Below, one piece after another: positions 45,256 to 54,730 of a stretch of 64,000 nt of DNA. Both the position numbers and the translations under genes were made by a program. Within the stretch, counting starts at the first letter, position 1. The number at the start of each line of letters is the position of its first letter. Location of the stretch: the NCBI RefSeq assembly GCF_002934455.1, contig NZ_PTIR01000003.1, positions 124,001 through 188,000 of the forward strand, in the 5' to 3' direction. Below the pieces are notes generated by a model. It was given only the letters and a program-made list of their open reading frames with translations, made no database searches and was not told the DNA's origin. Source of the DNA: Trinickia symbiotica. GTDB taxonomy: Bacteria; Pseudomonadota; Gammaproteobacteria; Burkholderiales; Burkholderiaceae.

Positions 45256-46497
45256 CTACAGAACCTTTTTCTCGCGCAGGCTATCGATGTCAGATTCCGA
45301 CATTCCTAGCAGGTCGCGCAGCACGTCGTTCGTATGCTGTCCCAGCATCGGCGGCGGCGCATAGGAATCGATTGGGGTGCCCGACATCTTGACCGGATTG
45401 GCAACCATGCGAACGGGCTCGTCAGTGAGCGGATGCGCAACTTCGACGCACATGGCGCGCGCCTGCACATGCGGATCGGCAAACACCTGTTGTAGATCGT
45501 TGATCGGGCCAGCCGGAACCCCGGCGGCGTCGAGCGCCCGGAGCAGTTCATCGCTCTGCCATTTGGCGATCAGCGGCTCGAACACCTCGCCAAGTGCGCG
45601 ACGATTCTTTACGCGCAGCGCTATCTCGCTGAATCGCGGATCGCTTGCAAGCTCGGGATGCCCGAGGACATTGCACATCCGAGCGTATTGCTCATTGTTG
45701 CCGGCAACGATCATGATGTCGCGATCGGCACAGCGGAACATGCGAGACGGCATGCCACCGTTGCCTTCCGTGCCGCGCCGGATCGGGATTTCCCCCGAAA
45801 CGAGATACTGACTCGCATAGTGTGAGGTGGCGGCGATCATCGAATCGAGCAACGCCAGGTCGATGTACTGCCCCTCTCCACTACCGCCTTGCGCCGCGTC
45901 GCGATGATAAAGCGCAGCGATGATGGCCGACGCCGCATACTGACCGCACAAGATGTCTGCAAGGCTAGGCCCCGTTTTCATGGGGCCGCCCCCCGGCACG
46001 TCGTCGCTGTTTCCGGTGATGCTCATCAGGCCGCCCATCGCCTGGAAAATCGAGTCATAGCCTGGCCGGGGGCTGTAGGGTCCGGTCTGCCCGAATCCCG
46101 TAATCGAGCAGTAAATCAGGCGCGGATTGACAAGCTTGAGGCTCTCGTAATCGAGACCATAGCGCTTCAAATCACCGACCTTGTAGTTTTCGAGCAGCAC
46201 ATCGCACTGCGCGACCAGCGAGCGGATCAGGGCTTGACCATCGGACGTGGAGATATCGCACGTGATCGATTTCTTGCCGCGGTTCGCGCTGATGAAAAAC
46301 GTCGACTCACGCGTGACGCTTCCCTCTCGATCCATGAGAAACGGGGGCCCGAATTGTCGGGAATCGTCCCCTTTGCCCGGCCGCTCGACCTTGATGACCT
46401 CTGCGCCGAGATCAGCGAGCATCTGCGCGCCCCAAGGCCCCGCGAGAATACGGCTCAAGTCGAGTACGCGAACCCCCGCCAACGCGCCTTTTGTCAT
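45256..46497 (-). CDS. CaiB/BaiF family CoA-transferase
   Basis: 413 aa class III CoA-transferase: D-L-S-R-I-L-A-G-P-W near the N-terminus, the catalytic Asp in S-L-A-D-I near residue 177, and T-G-F-G-Q-T-G-P. Transfers CoA between carboxylates, activating a substrate acid without ATP. Follows an enoyl-CoA hydratase by 46 nt on the same strand. Confidence 0.93.
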   Translation of the reverse strand: MTKGALAGVRVLDLSRILAGPWGAQMLADLGAEVIKVERPGKGDDSRQFGPPFLMDREGSVTRESTFFISANRGKKSITCDISTSDGQALIRSLVAQCDVLLENYKVGDLKRYGLDYESLKLVNPRLIYCSITGFGQTGPYSPRPGYDSIFQAMGGLMSITGNSDDVPGGGPMKTGPSLADILCGQYAASAIIAALYHRDAAQGGSGEGQYIDLALLDSMIAATSHYASQYLVSGEIPIRRGTEGNGGMPSRMFRCADRDIMIVAGNNEQYARMCNVLGHPELASDPRFSEIALRVKNRRALGEVFEPLIAKWQSDELLRALDAAGVPAGPINDLQQVFADPHVQARAMCVEVAHPLTDEPVRMVANPVKMSGTPIDSYAPPPMLGQHTNDVLRDLLGMSESDIDSLREKKVL

Positions 46498-46543
46498 ATC
46501 GAATCACCCTTGAATTCAAACCGGCCGCGCTGGCCGCCACGCG

Positions 46544-47338
46544 TTAGCGCCCAACGAACTTCGCCGTACGCTTTTCGATGAAAGACTGAACGCCTTCCTT
46601 CGCATCTTCCGTGTTGTAGAGAAACTGCTGGGTCGACTGAATCTTTGCATAGGCCTCCTGCCAGCCCTGTCCCAGCGAAATGCGTGCGTTGTTCATCGTA
46701 GCCTGCACGGCCAGAGGCGCCTGCGCCGCGATTCGCTCCGCGATAGCGAGCGCTCGCTCGAACTCTTGACCGGCAGGGACGACGTCTTGCACGAAGTTCA
46801 TGTGTCGCGCTTCTTCCGCCGTAAATTCGTCTCCGGTCAGCAGCACCTTCATTGCGTTGCCCCATCCGGCACGCTGGACCATTCGGAATGTCGCACCACA
46901 ACCTGCCATGATCCCCCGCTTCACTTCAAGCTGGGAGAAACGGCAGTTGTCCGCCGCCACGGCCACCTCCGAAGCGAGCATCAATTCCACGGCGACGGTA
47001 AAGCAGATTCCTTTGAGTGCGACAACGACTGGCTTGGTGCGCAGCGGCGCACGCAGGTTGAACGGATCGACCTCGCCCTCCGGAAGCAAGGGTTTCCCCT
47101 CGCGGCGCAACGGGGCAATCTTGGGCATATCCAGTCCTGCCGTGAAATGATCGCCCTCTGCGTAGACCAGACCGCAGAAAAGATCCGCACTCTTCTCGAG
47201 CTGCGTGTACGCCCTTGCCAGCTCACTGAACATCTTCGGGGTGAAACCGTTGCGTTTTTCCGGCCGGTCGATTCCCATCAGGAGCAGGTTCCCGCGCTGT
47301 TCAACGCGAATCTGTCCGTCTTCGTGACGAGTCGTCAT
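46544..47338 (-). CDS. Enoyl-CoA hydratase/isomerase family protein
   Basis: 264 aa crotonase. It keeps Glu in the V-A-V-E-L-M-L-A-S segment and another in Q-L-E-V-K-R-G, the positions of hydratase catalytic residues. Start at 47338 follows a ribosome-like AGGAGA. Upstream of the CaiB gene; a variant of the shared operator lies 83 nt upstream. Confidence 0.9.
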   Translation of the reverse strand: MTTRHEDGQIRVEQRGNLLLMGIDRPEKRNGFTPKMFSELARAYTQLEKSADLFCGLVYAEGDHFTAGLDMPKIAPLRREGKPLLPEGEVDPFNLRAPLRTKPVVVALKGICFTVAVELMLASEVAVAADNCRFSQLEVKRGIMAGCGATFRMVQRAGWGNAMKVLLTGDEFTAEEARHMNFVQDVVPAGQEFERALAIAERIAAQAPLAVQATMNNARISLGQGWQEAYAKIQSTQQFLYNTEDAKEGVQSFIEKRTAKFVGR

Positions 47339-47420
47339 GCACTGTCTCCTCGCGGTGTTTTCCGTTAGCAATCCGACTTCAGGCTGGATTTGACAAAGCC
47401 GGACCATCCATTCAGAATGA

Positions 47421-47433
47421 TAAACGTCGTTCA
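47421..47433. promoter_or_regulatory. Shared operator motif, between two hydratase operons
   Basis: TAAACGTCGTTCA differs from the perfect palindrome at 43939 by one arm base and the centre. It lies in the divergent promoter of the 46544 and 47557 genes. Confidence 0.55.
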
Positions 47434-47556
47434 GTTAATTGGCAACTTGCACCGTGGCGTTCGCAGCGTGAACGGCACACCGCAGCGGCATCGGTTGCGT
47501 GCGATGCCGCCCCGCATGCCGGCTCGAGTGCTCACCCTGATCCGCGAGGAAAGACC

Positions 47557-48333
47557 ATGGCGTATGAGACGATCATCGTCGAAATTCACGGCAAGACCGG
47601 CTTGATCAAGCTGAATCGTCCGCAAGCCTACAACGCGTTGAACAATCAGCTGATGGACGAGCTGACGGCCGCACTCGACGGCTTCGAATCCGATCCTGCC
47701 ATCGGCGCGATCGTGCTGACCGGCAGCGAAAAAGCGTTTGCCGCCGGCGCCGACATCAAGATGATGAACGAATGGACGTACATGGACGTCTTCAAGAATC
47801 AGTTCATCACATCAAACTGGGAACGCACGTCGCGTTGCCGCAAGCCGGTCATCGCGGCTGTCGCGGGGCTTGCGCTCGGCGGGGGCTGCGAACTCGCCAT
47901 GATGTGCGACTTCATTCTCGCTGCCGATAACGCCCGCTTCGCCCTGCCGGAAATCACGCTCGCGACCATTCCGGGCGCGGGCGGGACGCAGCGTCTCACG
48001 CGCGCGCTCGGCAAGTCGAAAGCGATGGAGATGATCCTCACCGGCCGCAAGATGGACGCTGTCGAAGCGGAACGATGCGGACTCGTGAGCCGCGTCGTGC
48101 CCGTCGATGCGCTCGTCGAAGAAGCGCTCAAGTCTGCCGACGAGATCGCGCGATTCTCTCAGCCAGTCGTCGCCATGGCGAAAGAGTGTGTGAACCGCGC
48201 GTACGAGTCGAGCCTCGCCGAGGGCATCCTGTTCGAGCGGCGCATGGCGTACTCGACGTTCGCGACCGAGGACCGCAAGGAAGGCATGGCGGCCTTCGCC
48301 GAAAAACGCAAACCGCAGTTTCGCGATTGCTGA
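47557..48333 (+). CDS. Enoyl-CoA hydratase
   Basis: 258 aa. Both catalytic glutamates are present ([11 protein letters not shown] and [14 protein letters not shown]), so a true hydratase like PaaF/FadB type. First gene of a plus-strand operon with NMO-like, CaiB, CoA-hydrolase and thiolase genes. A ribosome site AGGAAAG precedes the ATG. Confidence 0.94.
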   Translation: MAYETIIVEIHGKTGLIKLNRPQAYNALNNQLMDELTAALDGFESDPAIGAIVLTGSEKAFAAGADIKMMNEWTYMDVFKNQFITSNWERTSRCRKPVIAAVAGLALGGGCELAMMCDFILAADNARFALPEITLATIPGAGGTQRLTRALGKSKAMEMILTGRKMDAVEAERCGLVSRVVPVDALVEEALKSADEIARFSQPVVAMAKECVNRAYESSLAEGILFERRMAYSTFATEDRKEGMAAFAEKRKPQFRDC

Positions 48334-48378
48334 AGGTTCTTCTGGCACCCCCACTGTTTACCCCGGATAAAAAGCGCG

Positions 48379-49365
48379 ATGAAACCTCATGTCAATCGCA
48401 TTACCGAATTGCTCGGCATTCAATATCCCATCATTCAAGGCGGCATGCGCTGGGTGGCGCGGGCCGAACTGGCGGCGGCGGTTGGCAATGCAGGCGGTCT
48501 GGGTTTCGTCTCCGCCCACACTCATGCGACTGCCGATGCGCTGGCGCGTGAAATCGACAAGGTGCGCTCACTCACGGACAAGCCTTTCGGCGTCAATCTG
48601 ACCGTGCTCGGCGCCAACGCCGGCCTCGACTATGACGGCTATGTTCGTACGATAGTGTCCCAGGATGTTCAGGTCGTGGAGACCGCCGGCAGCAACCCCG
48701 CGAAATACATCGCCGAGTTCAAAGCCCACAATATCAAGGTCGTTCACAAGTGCGTCACCGTGCGCCATGCGGTAAAGGCCGAATCGCTGGGCGCGGATGC
48801 CGTCAGCATCGACGGCTTTGAGTGCGCCGGCCACCCGGGCGAAGACGATATCCCGGGTTTGATCCTGATCCCTGCCGCTGCCGACAAGCTGAAAGTGCCC
48901 ATCCTTGCTTCCGGCGGTTTCGCCGACGGGCGAGGACTCATGGCGGCCCTGGCGCTCGGCGCCGAAGGCATCAACATGGGCACGCGCTTTATGCTCACCC
49001 AGGAATCCCCGGTTCATCCCGCGATCAAGCAGCGTCTTCTTGAAGCAACCGAGCGCGATACGGTGCTGGTTGGCCGGTCGATCGGCGATTCGAGCCGTGT
49101 GGTCAAAAACAGCGTCAGCCTCGCCGCACTCGAACTGGAACGCGGTGGCAAGGCCACGCCTGCGGACCTCTACGCGCTGACTGGAGCACGCCGCTGGATG
49201 GACGCGTTCGCCAGCGGCGCAACCGAAGGCGGCGCCTTCCCTGCCGGCATCGTGACCGGCCTCATTCACGATCTGCCGACCTGTGCGGAATTGATCGGCC
49301 GCATCGTGAACGAAGCGGTGGCCATCGCGCAACGGCCGCTCGGCTTCAGCGCTTCTCTCTCGTGA
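48379..49365 (+). CDS. FMN-dependent nitronate-monooxygenase-like protein
   Basis: 328 aa NMO/2-nitropropane dioxygenase fold with I-I-Q-G-G-M near the N-terminus. It carries G-F-E-C-A-G-H-P-G-E-D-D, which marks the CoA-pathway subgroup that includes the steroid-catabolism protein IpdC, rather than true nitronate oxidases. Its stop overlaps the next gene's GTG (GTGA). Probably acts on an acyl-CoA intermediate. Confidence 0.88.
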   Translation: MKPHVNRITELLGIQYPIIQGGMRWVARAELAAAVGNAGGLGFVSAHTHATADALAREIDKVRSLTDKPFGVNLTVLGANAGLDYDGYVRTIVSQDVQVVETAGSNPAKYIAEFKAHNIKVVHKCVTVRHAVKAESLGADAVSIDGFECAGHPGEDDIPGLILIPAAADKLKVPILASGGFADGRGLMAALALGAEGINMGTRFMLTQESPVHPAIKQRLLEATERDTVLVGRSIGDSSRVVKNSVSLAALELERGGKATPADLYALTGARRWMDAFASGATEGGAFPAGIVTGLIHDLPTCAELIGRIVNEAVAIAQRPLGFSASLS

Positions 49366-50549
49366 AACTGACAGGTCTTCGCGTCGTCGACCTGTCGCAG
49401 TTCATGCCAGGTCCGTTCCTCGCCGCCCATCTCGCGGAACACGGGGCGCAAGTGATCAAGATCGAGCCGCTCACGGGCGACCCGACGCGCGGCGCACCCG
49501 GCTCGGATGGCGCGTTCTTCGCGGCGATCAACCGGGGCAAGCACAGCATTGCCCTGGACCTGAAGCATCCGGAAGGGCGCGGAATCGCGTTGAAGCTGAT
49601 GAACGAAGCCGACGTCGTCATTGAATCGTCGAGGCCGGGCGTGGCTGCCCGCCTCGGAATCGACTATGAGACGGTGAGCCGGACGAATCCGCGGCTCGTC
49701 TATTGCGCGATGACCGCATTCGGACAAACGGGACCGCTTGCCTCGCTGCCTGCCCACGATCCGGTGATTCAATCGCTGGCAGGAACGCTGCCGCGCGATA
49801 GCCGAGGAACGCCCATTACCAGCGGGCCGTCGCTCGCAGCGCTGGCCGGTTCGTTGACGGCGCTATCAGCCGTATTGATGGCACTGCTGCGCGCAAGGGA
49901 AACGGGACGCGGCGACTATATCGACGTCTCGCTTTTCGATGCAGCGCTCACTGCCCAGCCGTATCTGAGCGGTCGCTTGCTCAACGCATCGGGCGCTCAA
50001 TCGCACGAGGAGAGCGCGGGCGACAGCGGTCTCGCGTTGCTCGGCGCGTATGAGACCGCCGATTCGAAATGGCTCTGCCTCGGCGGTCGGGAACGGGCTT
50101 TCGCCACGAACCTGCTCACGCCGCTTGGCCGTGCCGATCTCATTGACGACGCCATCGGCCCGGCCGGCGAAGGTCAACTACGCGTGCGCGCGTTCCTGAC
50201 CGAAACGTTTTTGACCCGTACGCTCGACGAATGGCTTACCTGGTTCGATGGCCGTCACATCAGCGTCGCGCCGGTACTCTCGCTCGCCGACGCGCTCGCT
50301 CATCCCCACGCCCACGAACGCCGGATGATTCAGACCGATCCATCAGGACGCGCTCATGTGGCGAACCCAATTCATTTCCGCAGGGAGCCCGGGTCGACGC
50401 CGCTCTCGGTTCCGCGACTGGGGGAGCACACGGAAGTCGTGCTGCGGGGCATCGGGTACAGCAAAGAACGAATCGCAGGGCTCTTCTCATCAGGCGTCGT
50501 GCACGGGCAATTCGACCAAGCCGAACCCATTGCGCAAACTACCATTTGA
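49362..50549 (+). CDS. CaiB/BaiF family CoA-transferase
   Basis: 395 aa. D-L-S-Q-F-M-P-G-P near the start, T-A-F-G-Q-T-G-P, and a T-S-G-P-S-L-A-A-L segment where the catalytic Asp usually sits; this copy has Ala there, so activity is uncertain. GTG start coupled to the NMO-like gene. The substrate acid cannot be named. Confidence 0.85.
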   Translation: MKLTGLRVVDLSQFMPGPFLAAHLAEHGAQVIKIEPLTGDPTRGAPGSDGAFFAAINRGKHSIALDLKHPEGRGIALKLMNEADVVIESSRPGVAARLGIDYETVSRTNPRLVYCAMTAFGQTGPLASLPAHDPVIQSLAGTLPRDSRGTPITSGPSLAALAGSLTALSAVLMALLRARETGRGDYIDVSLFDAALTAQPYLSGRLLNASGAQSHEESAGDSGLALLGAYETADSKWLCLGGRERAFATNLLTPLGRADLIDDAIGPAGEGQLRVRAFLTETFLTRTLDEWLTWFDGRHISVAPVLSLADALAHPHAHERRMIQTDPSGRAHVANPIHFRREPGSTPLSVPRLGEHTEVVLRGIGYSKERIAGLFSSGVVHGQFDQAEPIAQTTI

Positions 50550-50562
50550 GCCCGCCCACACC

Positions 50563-51831
50563 ATGCCCTTAATGCTAGAAGCGGATGCCATCGACTTTGC
50601 ATCGGTCATTCGTCCGGGCGATACCGTTGCATGGGGTCAATGGAACGCCGAGCCGCTTCCGCTTACGCGAAAGCTGCTCGAGCAGCGCCACGACATCGGG
50701 CCGTTCCGAGTCTTCCTCGGCGCCGCCACTCACGATACCTGCCGCCCCGAACACGCCGACTGCATTGATTTCGTTTCTTACTGCGGCACCGGCGCGAACC
50801 GCGCGCTTGCCAAGGCGGGCGCGCTCGATATCCTCCCGTGCCATTACTCGCAGTTTCCGCAGATGATGGACTCGGGCCAGTTTCCCATCGACGTCCTGCT
50901 GCTTCAACTCGCCCCGCCCGATGCGCAAGGCCGCTATAGCCTATCGATCGCACATGAGTATCTGATTCCGGCGATCGAGCGCGCGCGCGCCATCATTGCG
51001 GAAGTCAACGAGCAAGCGCCTTGGACTTATGGCGAGCGCTATCTTCGCGACGAAGATATCGACTTCATCCTTCCCACGTCGCGAGCCCTGACCGGGAGTC
51101 CGCCCGGCACAGCGGGCGAAACAGATTTGGCCATCGCGCGTCACGTGGCCGGCCTCATTGAAGACGGCGCCACCCTCCAGCTCGGCCTCGGCGCCATTCC
51201 AGAGGCGATTCTGGACTGCCTCACCGATCGCCGGGACCTGGGCATTCATTCGGGGACGATCGGCGATAAAGTCGCCGATCTTATGGAAAGCGGCGTCATC
51301 AACAATGCACGCAAAACCGTCGATACGGGCAAAACCGTTGCAGGGGTGATGATGGGCAGCCGCCGCATTCACGACTTCGCGCACCGCAACGACGCCATCC
51401 AATTTCGTTCGACGCGCTACACGCACGACGCGAACGTGCTCGCGAGCATCGATCGCTTCGTCGCCATCAACTCGGCGGTGGAAGTCGACCTTAGCGGGCA
51501 GATCAATGCGGAAATCGCGGGCGGCATGTATGTGGGCGCGGTGGGCGGGGCACTGGATTTTCTTCGCGGCGCTCGGCGCTCTCACGGTGGCCTTCCTATC
51601 ATCGCGCTGCCGTCGACAGCGGGCAAGGGTGCAAGTCGAATCGTCTCCTCGCTGAGCGGCCCCGTCAGCACGCCGCGCAGCGACGCCGGCATCATCGTGA
51701 CCGAATACGGCGTTGCCGATCTGCGCGGACTGACGCTGCGGCAGCGGCGCGAACGCATGCTCGCCATCGCGCACCCCGATTACCGCCGCGCTCTCGAAGA
51801 AGACACGGGCGCCGCTACGCGCAACGTATGA
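50563..51831 (+). CDS. Acetyl-CoA hydrolase/4-hydroxybutyrate CoA-transferase family
   Basis: 422 aa, class I CoA-transferase of the Cat1/AbfT type (G-L-G-A-I-P-E-A near residue 205 and an E-V-D-L-S-G-Q-I-N-A-E segment that holds the active-site Glu in the group). Could swap CoA between acetyl-CoA and a pathway acid. Starts 14 nt after the CaiB gene. Confidence 0.9.
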   Translation: MPLMLEADAIDFASVIRPGDTVAWGQWNAEPLPLTRKLLEQRHDIGPFRVFLGAATHDTCRPEHADCIDFVSYCGTGANRALAKAGALDILPCHYSQFPQMMDSGQFPIDVLLLQLAPPDAQGRYSLSIAHEYLIPAIERARAIIAEVNEQAPWTYGERYLRDEDIDFILPTSRALTGSPPGTAGETDLAIARHVAGLIEDGATLQLGLGAIPEAILDCLTDRRDLGIHSGTIGDKVADLMESGVINNARKTVDTGKTVAGVMMGSRRIHDFAHRNDAIQFRSTRYTHDANVLASIDRFVAINSAVEVDLSGQINAEIAGGMYVGAVGGALDFLRGARRSHGGLPIIALPSTAGKGASRIVSSLSGPVSTPRSDAGIIVTEYGVADLRGLTLRQRRERMLAIAHPDYRRALEEDTGAATRNV

Positions 51832-51862
51832 AAGGCCTCAGCCACTCTGCAGGGAATATCCA

Positions 51863-53059
51863 ATGAAACGAGCAGCAATTGTCGCCCCGGTACGAACGCC
51901 TGTGGGCACCTTTGGCGGTAGCCTGCGGGGCGTGCCCGTCGAAACGCTCGGCGCGCTCGTTGCGAATGAAACGATACGCCGCTCAGGCGTCGATCCCGCG
52001 CGCATCGACGACGTCGTCTTCGCGCAATCGTACGCGAACAGCGAAACGCCTTGCGTGGGCCGCTGGATCGCACTGCAGGCCGGGCTGCCTGTCGAAGTGC
52101 CGGGCATGCAGCTGGATCGCCGCTGCGGCGGCGGCCTGCAGGCGCTCGTCACGGCCGCGATGATGGTACAGACCGGCGCCGCCGACGTGGTGCTGGCGGG
52201 CGGCGTGGAAAGCATGAGCAACATCGAGTACTACAGCACGGACATGCGCTGGGGCGCCCGCTCCGGCTCCGTTCAGTTCCATGATCGGCTCGCGCGCGGC
52301 CGTGAACGCTCGCAGCCGGAATCGCGCTTCGGCTACATCTCCGGCATGATCGAGACAGCGGAAAACCTCGCCACCGACTATGACATCAGCCGTGGGGCCG
52401 CCGACGAGTATGCATTGCGCAGCCATCAACGCGCAGCGGCGGCGTGGGAGTCGGGCAAGATGGCGGAAGAGGTCGTTTCAGTCAGCATTCCTCAGAAAAA
52501 GGGCGACCCGCTTCCTTTCGCGACGGATGAAGGGATCCGTGCTGATGCCAGCATGGAAAGCTTAGGCAAGCTCCGCGCGCTGATCTCCGGCGGTACGGTG
52601 ACAGCAGGCAACTCGAGTCAGCAAAACGACGCCGCCGCCGCCTGCCTCGTGGTTGCCGAAGACCGCCTTGAAGCGCTGGGCCTCGAACCTATGGCTTGGC
52701 TCACCGGCTGGGCCGCGGCCGGGTGCGAGCCGTCACGTATGGGCATCGGCCCCGTGCCCGCGGTTCGCAAGCTGATGGCACACACGGGTCTCACACTCGA
52801 TCGGATGGATCTCGTCGAGGTGAACGAAGCGTTTGCCTGCCAGGTATTGGCGGTTCTCAAAGCCTGGAACTGGAACGATATCGACCGACTCAACGTGAAT
52901 GGCTCCGGCATATCGCTCGGCCACCCCATCGGTGCGACGGGCGTGCGGATCATGACGACGCTGCTGCATGAACTTGCACGTCGAAAGGGACGCTACGCGC
53001 TCGAGACCATGTGCATCGGCGGCGGTCAGGGTATCGCCGCCATCTTCGAGCGCGCCTGA
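51863..53059 (+). CDS. Acetyl-CoA acetyltransferase (thiolase)
   Basis: 398 aa. Nucleophile Cys88 (D-R-R-C-G-G-G-L-Q-A), the N-E-A-F-A motif, and C-terminal His (S-L-G-H-P-I-G-A-T-G) and Cys (M-C-I-G-G-G-Q-G). Cleaves 3-ketoacyl-CoA to a shorter acyl-CoA and acetyl-CoA. Last of the five-gene operon, followed by a strong hairpin. Confidence 0.95.
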   Translation: MKRAAIVAPVRTPVGTFGGSLRGVPVETLGALVANETIRRSGVDPARIDDVVFAQSYANSETPCVGRWIALQAGLPVEVPGMQLDRRCGGGLQALVTAAMMVQTGAADVVLAGGVESMSNIEYYSTDMRWGARSGSVQFHDRLARGRERSQPESRFGYISGMIETAENLATDYDISRGAADEYALRSHQRAAAAWESGKMAEEVVSVSIPQKKGDPLPFATDEGIRADASMESLGKLRALISGGTVTAGNSSQQNDAAAACLVVAEDRLEALGLEPMAWLTGWAAAGCEPSRMGIGPVPAVRKLMAHTGLTLDRMDLVEVNEAFACQVLAVLKAWNWNDIDRLNVNGSGISLGHPIGATGVRIMTTLLHELARRKGRYALETMCIGGGQGIAAIFERA

Positions 53060-53071
53060 TCTCCGGCGACG

Positions 53072-53098
53072 AGGCGCACGGCTTTGCACCGTGCGCCT
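53072..53098. terminator. Strong hairpin between convergent thiolase and rubredoxin
   Basis: AGGCGCACGG (53072-53081) and CCGTGCGCCT (53089-53098) form a perfect 10-bp stem with a 7-nt loop, 12 nt after the thiolase stop. It lacks a T-tract; it may act for both convergent transcripts. Confidence 0.65.
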
Positions 53099-53132
53099 GT
53101 CCCAGCATTCGGACAGTCAGACCGTTAGACAG

Positions 53133-53303
53133 TCAGGCCTCGACCTCGATCATCACGAAATCGGCCTTGGTCGCGCCGCATTCGGGACACGCCCAGTCGT
53201 CGGGAACGTCTGCCCAGCGGGTACCCGGTGCAATGCCCTCAGCCGGAAGTCCCGCTTCCTCGTCGTAGTAAAACCCGCAAAAAATGCATTGCCATTTCTT
53301 CAT
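53133..53303 (-). CDS. Rubredoxin
   Basis: 56 aa. Cys6, Cys9, Cys39 and Cys42 form the single-iron site (C-I-F-C-G and C-P-E-C-G), with the usual W-A-D-V-P-D-D-W between them. It carries single electrons. It lies 33 nt downstream of the CYP101-like P450, same strand, so the two are probably co-transcribed. A rubredoxin beside a P450 is uncommon; most class I P450s use a [2Fe-2S] ferredoxin. Confidence 0.92.
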   Translation of the reverse strand: MKKWQCIFCGFYYDEEAGLPAEGIAPGTRWADVPDDWACPECGATKADFVMIEVEA

Positions 53304-53336
53304 GATCGTCGGTGATTGGTTGATGGTTGGGTTGAA

Positions 53337-54539
53337 TCAGGGCGCAACGTCCCAGGCGAGCGGCAGATAAAGCATCCCGTTGACCGAGCCCGAGCCGCAC
53401 CGCGGCTTGTCGCCCTCACGAATGCAAAACTCGGGAATGCGCTTGAGCCACGCCTGCAGAAAGACCTTGATCTCCGTGCGCGCGAGGAAAGAACCTGGGC
53501 AGCGATGCGGCCCATTGCCGAACGCCGCATGGATCACGGGCTTGCGCGTGAGGTCGACTGCAAGCGGATTGCTGAACTTGCGGTCGTCGAGGCCGAAAAG
53601 AGCGTTCGGTAGTTGGATCTGGTCACCCTTTTTAAACGGGATGCCCTTGTACTCCATGTCCTCTGTGATGAGCCGCGCGGTATTCGCTACGCCAAAGCGC
53701 CGGATCAACTCGTCGACGGACGAAATCATCAGATCGGGATGGTCGATGAGTTGACGCCGGTGAACCGGATTTTCGGCGAGGAAGCGTGCGATGAAACCCA
53801 TCATCGAGGCGACTGTATCGAGGCCACCGAACAGCACGACGATAAACATCCCGAACATGCGCTCGGGGCTGATCGGCTTGCCGTCGATCTGCGCGTTTGC
53901 GATGAGGCTCACGAGGTCGCCGCCCGCCTCGGCCTTGCGTTTGTCCACCCACGTGGAGATATAACCGATGAGCCGGTGCTGCGATGCGTTACGCTCGTCG
54001 AGGTTGCCGCGCACCGCCCATTCGGCCCATTCGAGCAACTGTTCGCGATCGGTCATCGGAAGATCCGCGAGACGCAGGAAAATCACGATCGGCAGAATCT
54101 TGGCGAATTCCGAAACGAACTCGCATTCGCCTCGCGGAGCGAGCTTCTCGATGAGCTCGGTAGCGAGGCTGCGCACGTCGTTTTCGAGCGAGGCGATCGC
54201 CTGCGGCAGGAAAGCGGGCGTGATCAGGTTGCGGTACGCGGTGTGCTCAGGCGGGTCGAGCTCCAGCGGCACGAGCTGCGTCTCGTTGAGCCGCGGAATG
54301 TTGACACTGCGATGCGAGAAGCGCGTGTGATCCTTCTGCATGGCCTCGATGTCCTCGCCTCGTGTGGCGATCCAGTGCCCGCCGTAGTACGGCGACCAGA
54401 CGATGTCGGGCCCCGCATGCAGTGTCTTCCACGCCAGATGGACGTCTTCTTGCGCGCCGGGCGGGTTCATATAGTCGAAATCCACCACGAGTTCGCGCGG
54501 AACATGGTCCGGCACGGTCCAGCCTTTCGTATCGTTCAC
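53337..54539 (-). CDS. Cytochrome P450, CYP101 (P450cam)-like
   Basis: 400 aa. Matches P450cam along its length: D-F-D-Y-M-N-P, G-G-H-W-I-A-T-R-G, L-F-G-G-L-D-T-V with the Asp241-Thr242 acid-alcohol pair, and the haem loop F-G-N-G-P-H-R-C-P-G with Cys347. GTG start with AAGGAG seven bases upstream. Catalyses NAD(P)H-driven hydroxylation of an unactivated carbon, typically of a compact terpenoid or cyclic ketone. A [2Fe-2S] ferredoxin and reductase of the P450cam type are encoded at 62.5-64 kb. Confidence 0.95.
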   Translation of the reverse strand: MNDTKGWTVPDHVPRELVVDFDYMNPPGAQEDVHLAWKTLHAGPDIVWSPYYGGHWIATRGEDIEAMQKDHTRFSHRSVNIPRLNETQLVPLELDPPEHTAYRNLITPAFLPQAIASLENDVRSLATELIEKLAPRGECEFVSEFAKILPIVIFLRLADLPMTDREQLLEWAEWAVRGNLDERNASQHRLIGYISTWVDKRKAEAGGDLVSLIANAQIDGKPISPERMFGMFIVVLFGGLDTVASMMGFIARFLAENPVHRRQLIDHPDLMISSVDELIRRFGVANTARLITEDMEYKGIPFKKGDQIQLPNALFGLDDRKFSNPLAVDLTRKPVIHAAFGNGPHRCPGSFLARTEIKVFLQAWLKRIPEFCIREGDKPRCGSGSVNGMLYLPLAWDVAP

Positions 54540-54655
54540 CTAGCGTCTCCTTGTGTTCCGCCGTCTTCCGTCGGGTAAATTGTCACAACTTGGCCAGCAC
54601 TTCGAGCCCGGACTTGGAGCCCCCGTTTCGAGCCCGCATCCGCCGTTCATATTAT

Positions 54656-54668
54656 GCAACGACGTTCA
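54656..54668. promoter_or_regulatory. Shared operator motif, P450/SDR
   Basis: GCAACGACGTTCA matches the palindrome TGAACGACGTTCA at 11 of 13 positions. It is between the divergent P450 and SDR genes; a half-site CCGTTCAT lies just before it. Confidence 0.5.
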
Positions 54669-54730
54669 GTTTTGCTATTATACCGAGGCGAGTTTTTTTA
54701 CATCAACGCCTGCATCGAATGGAGACAAGC

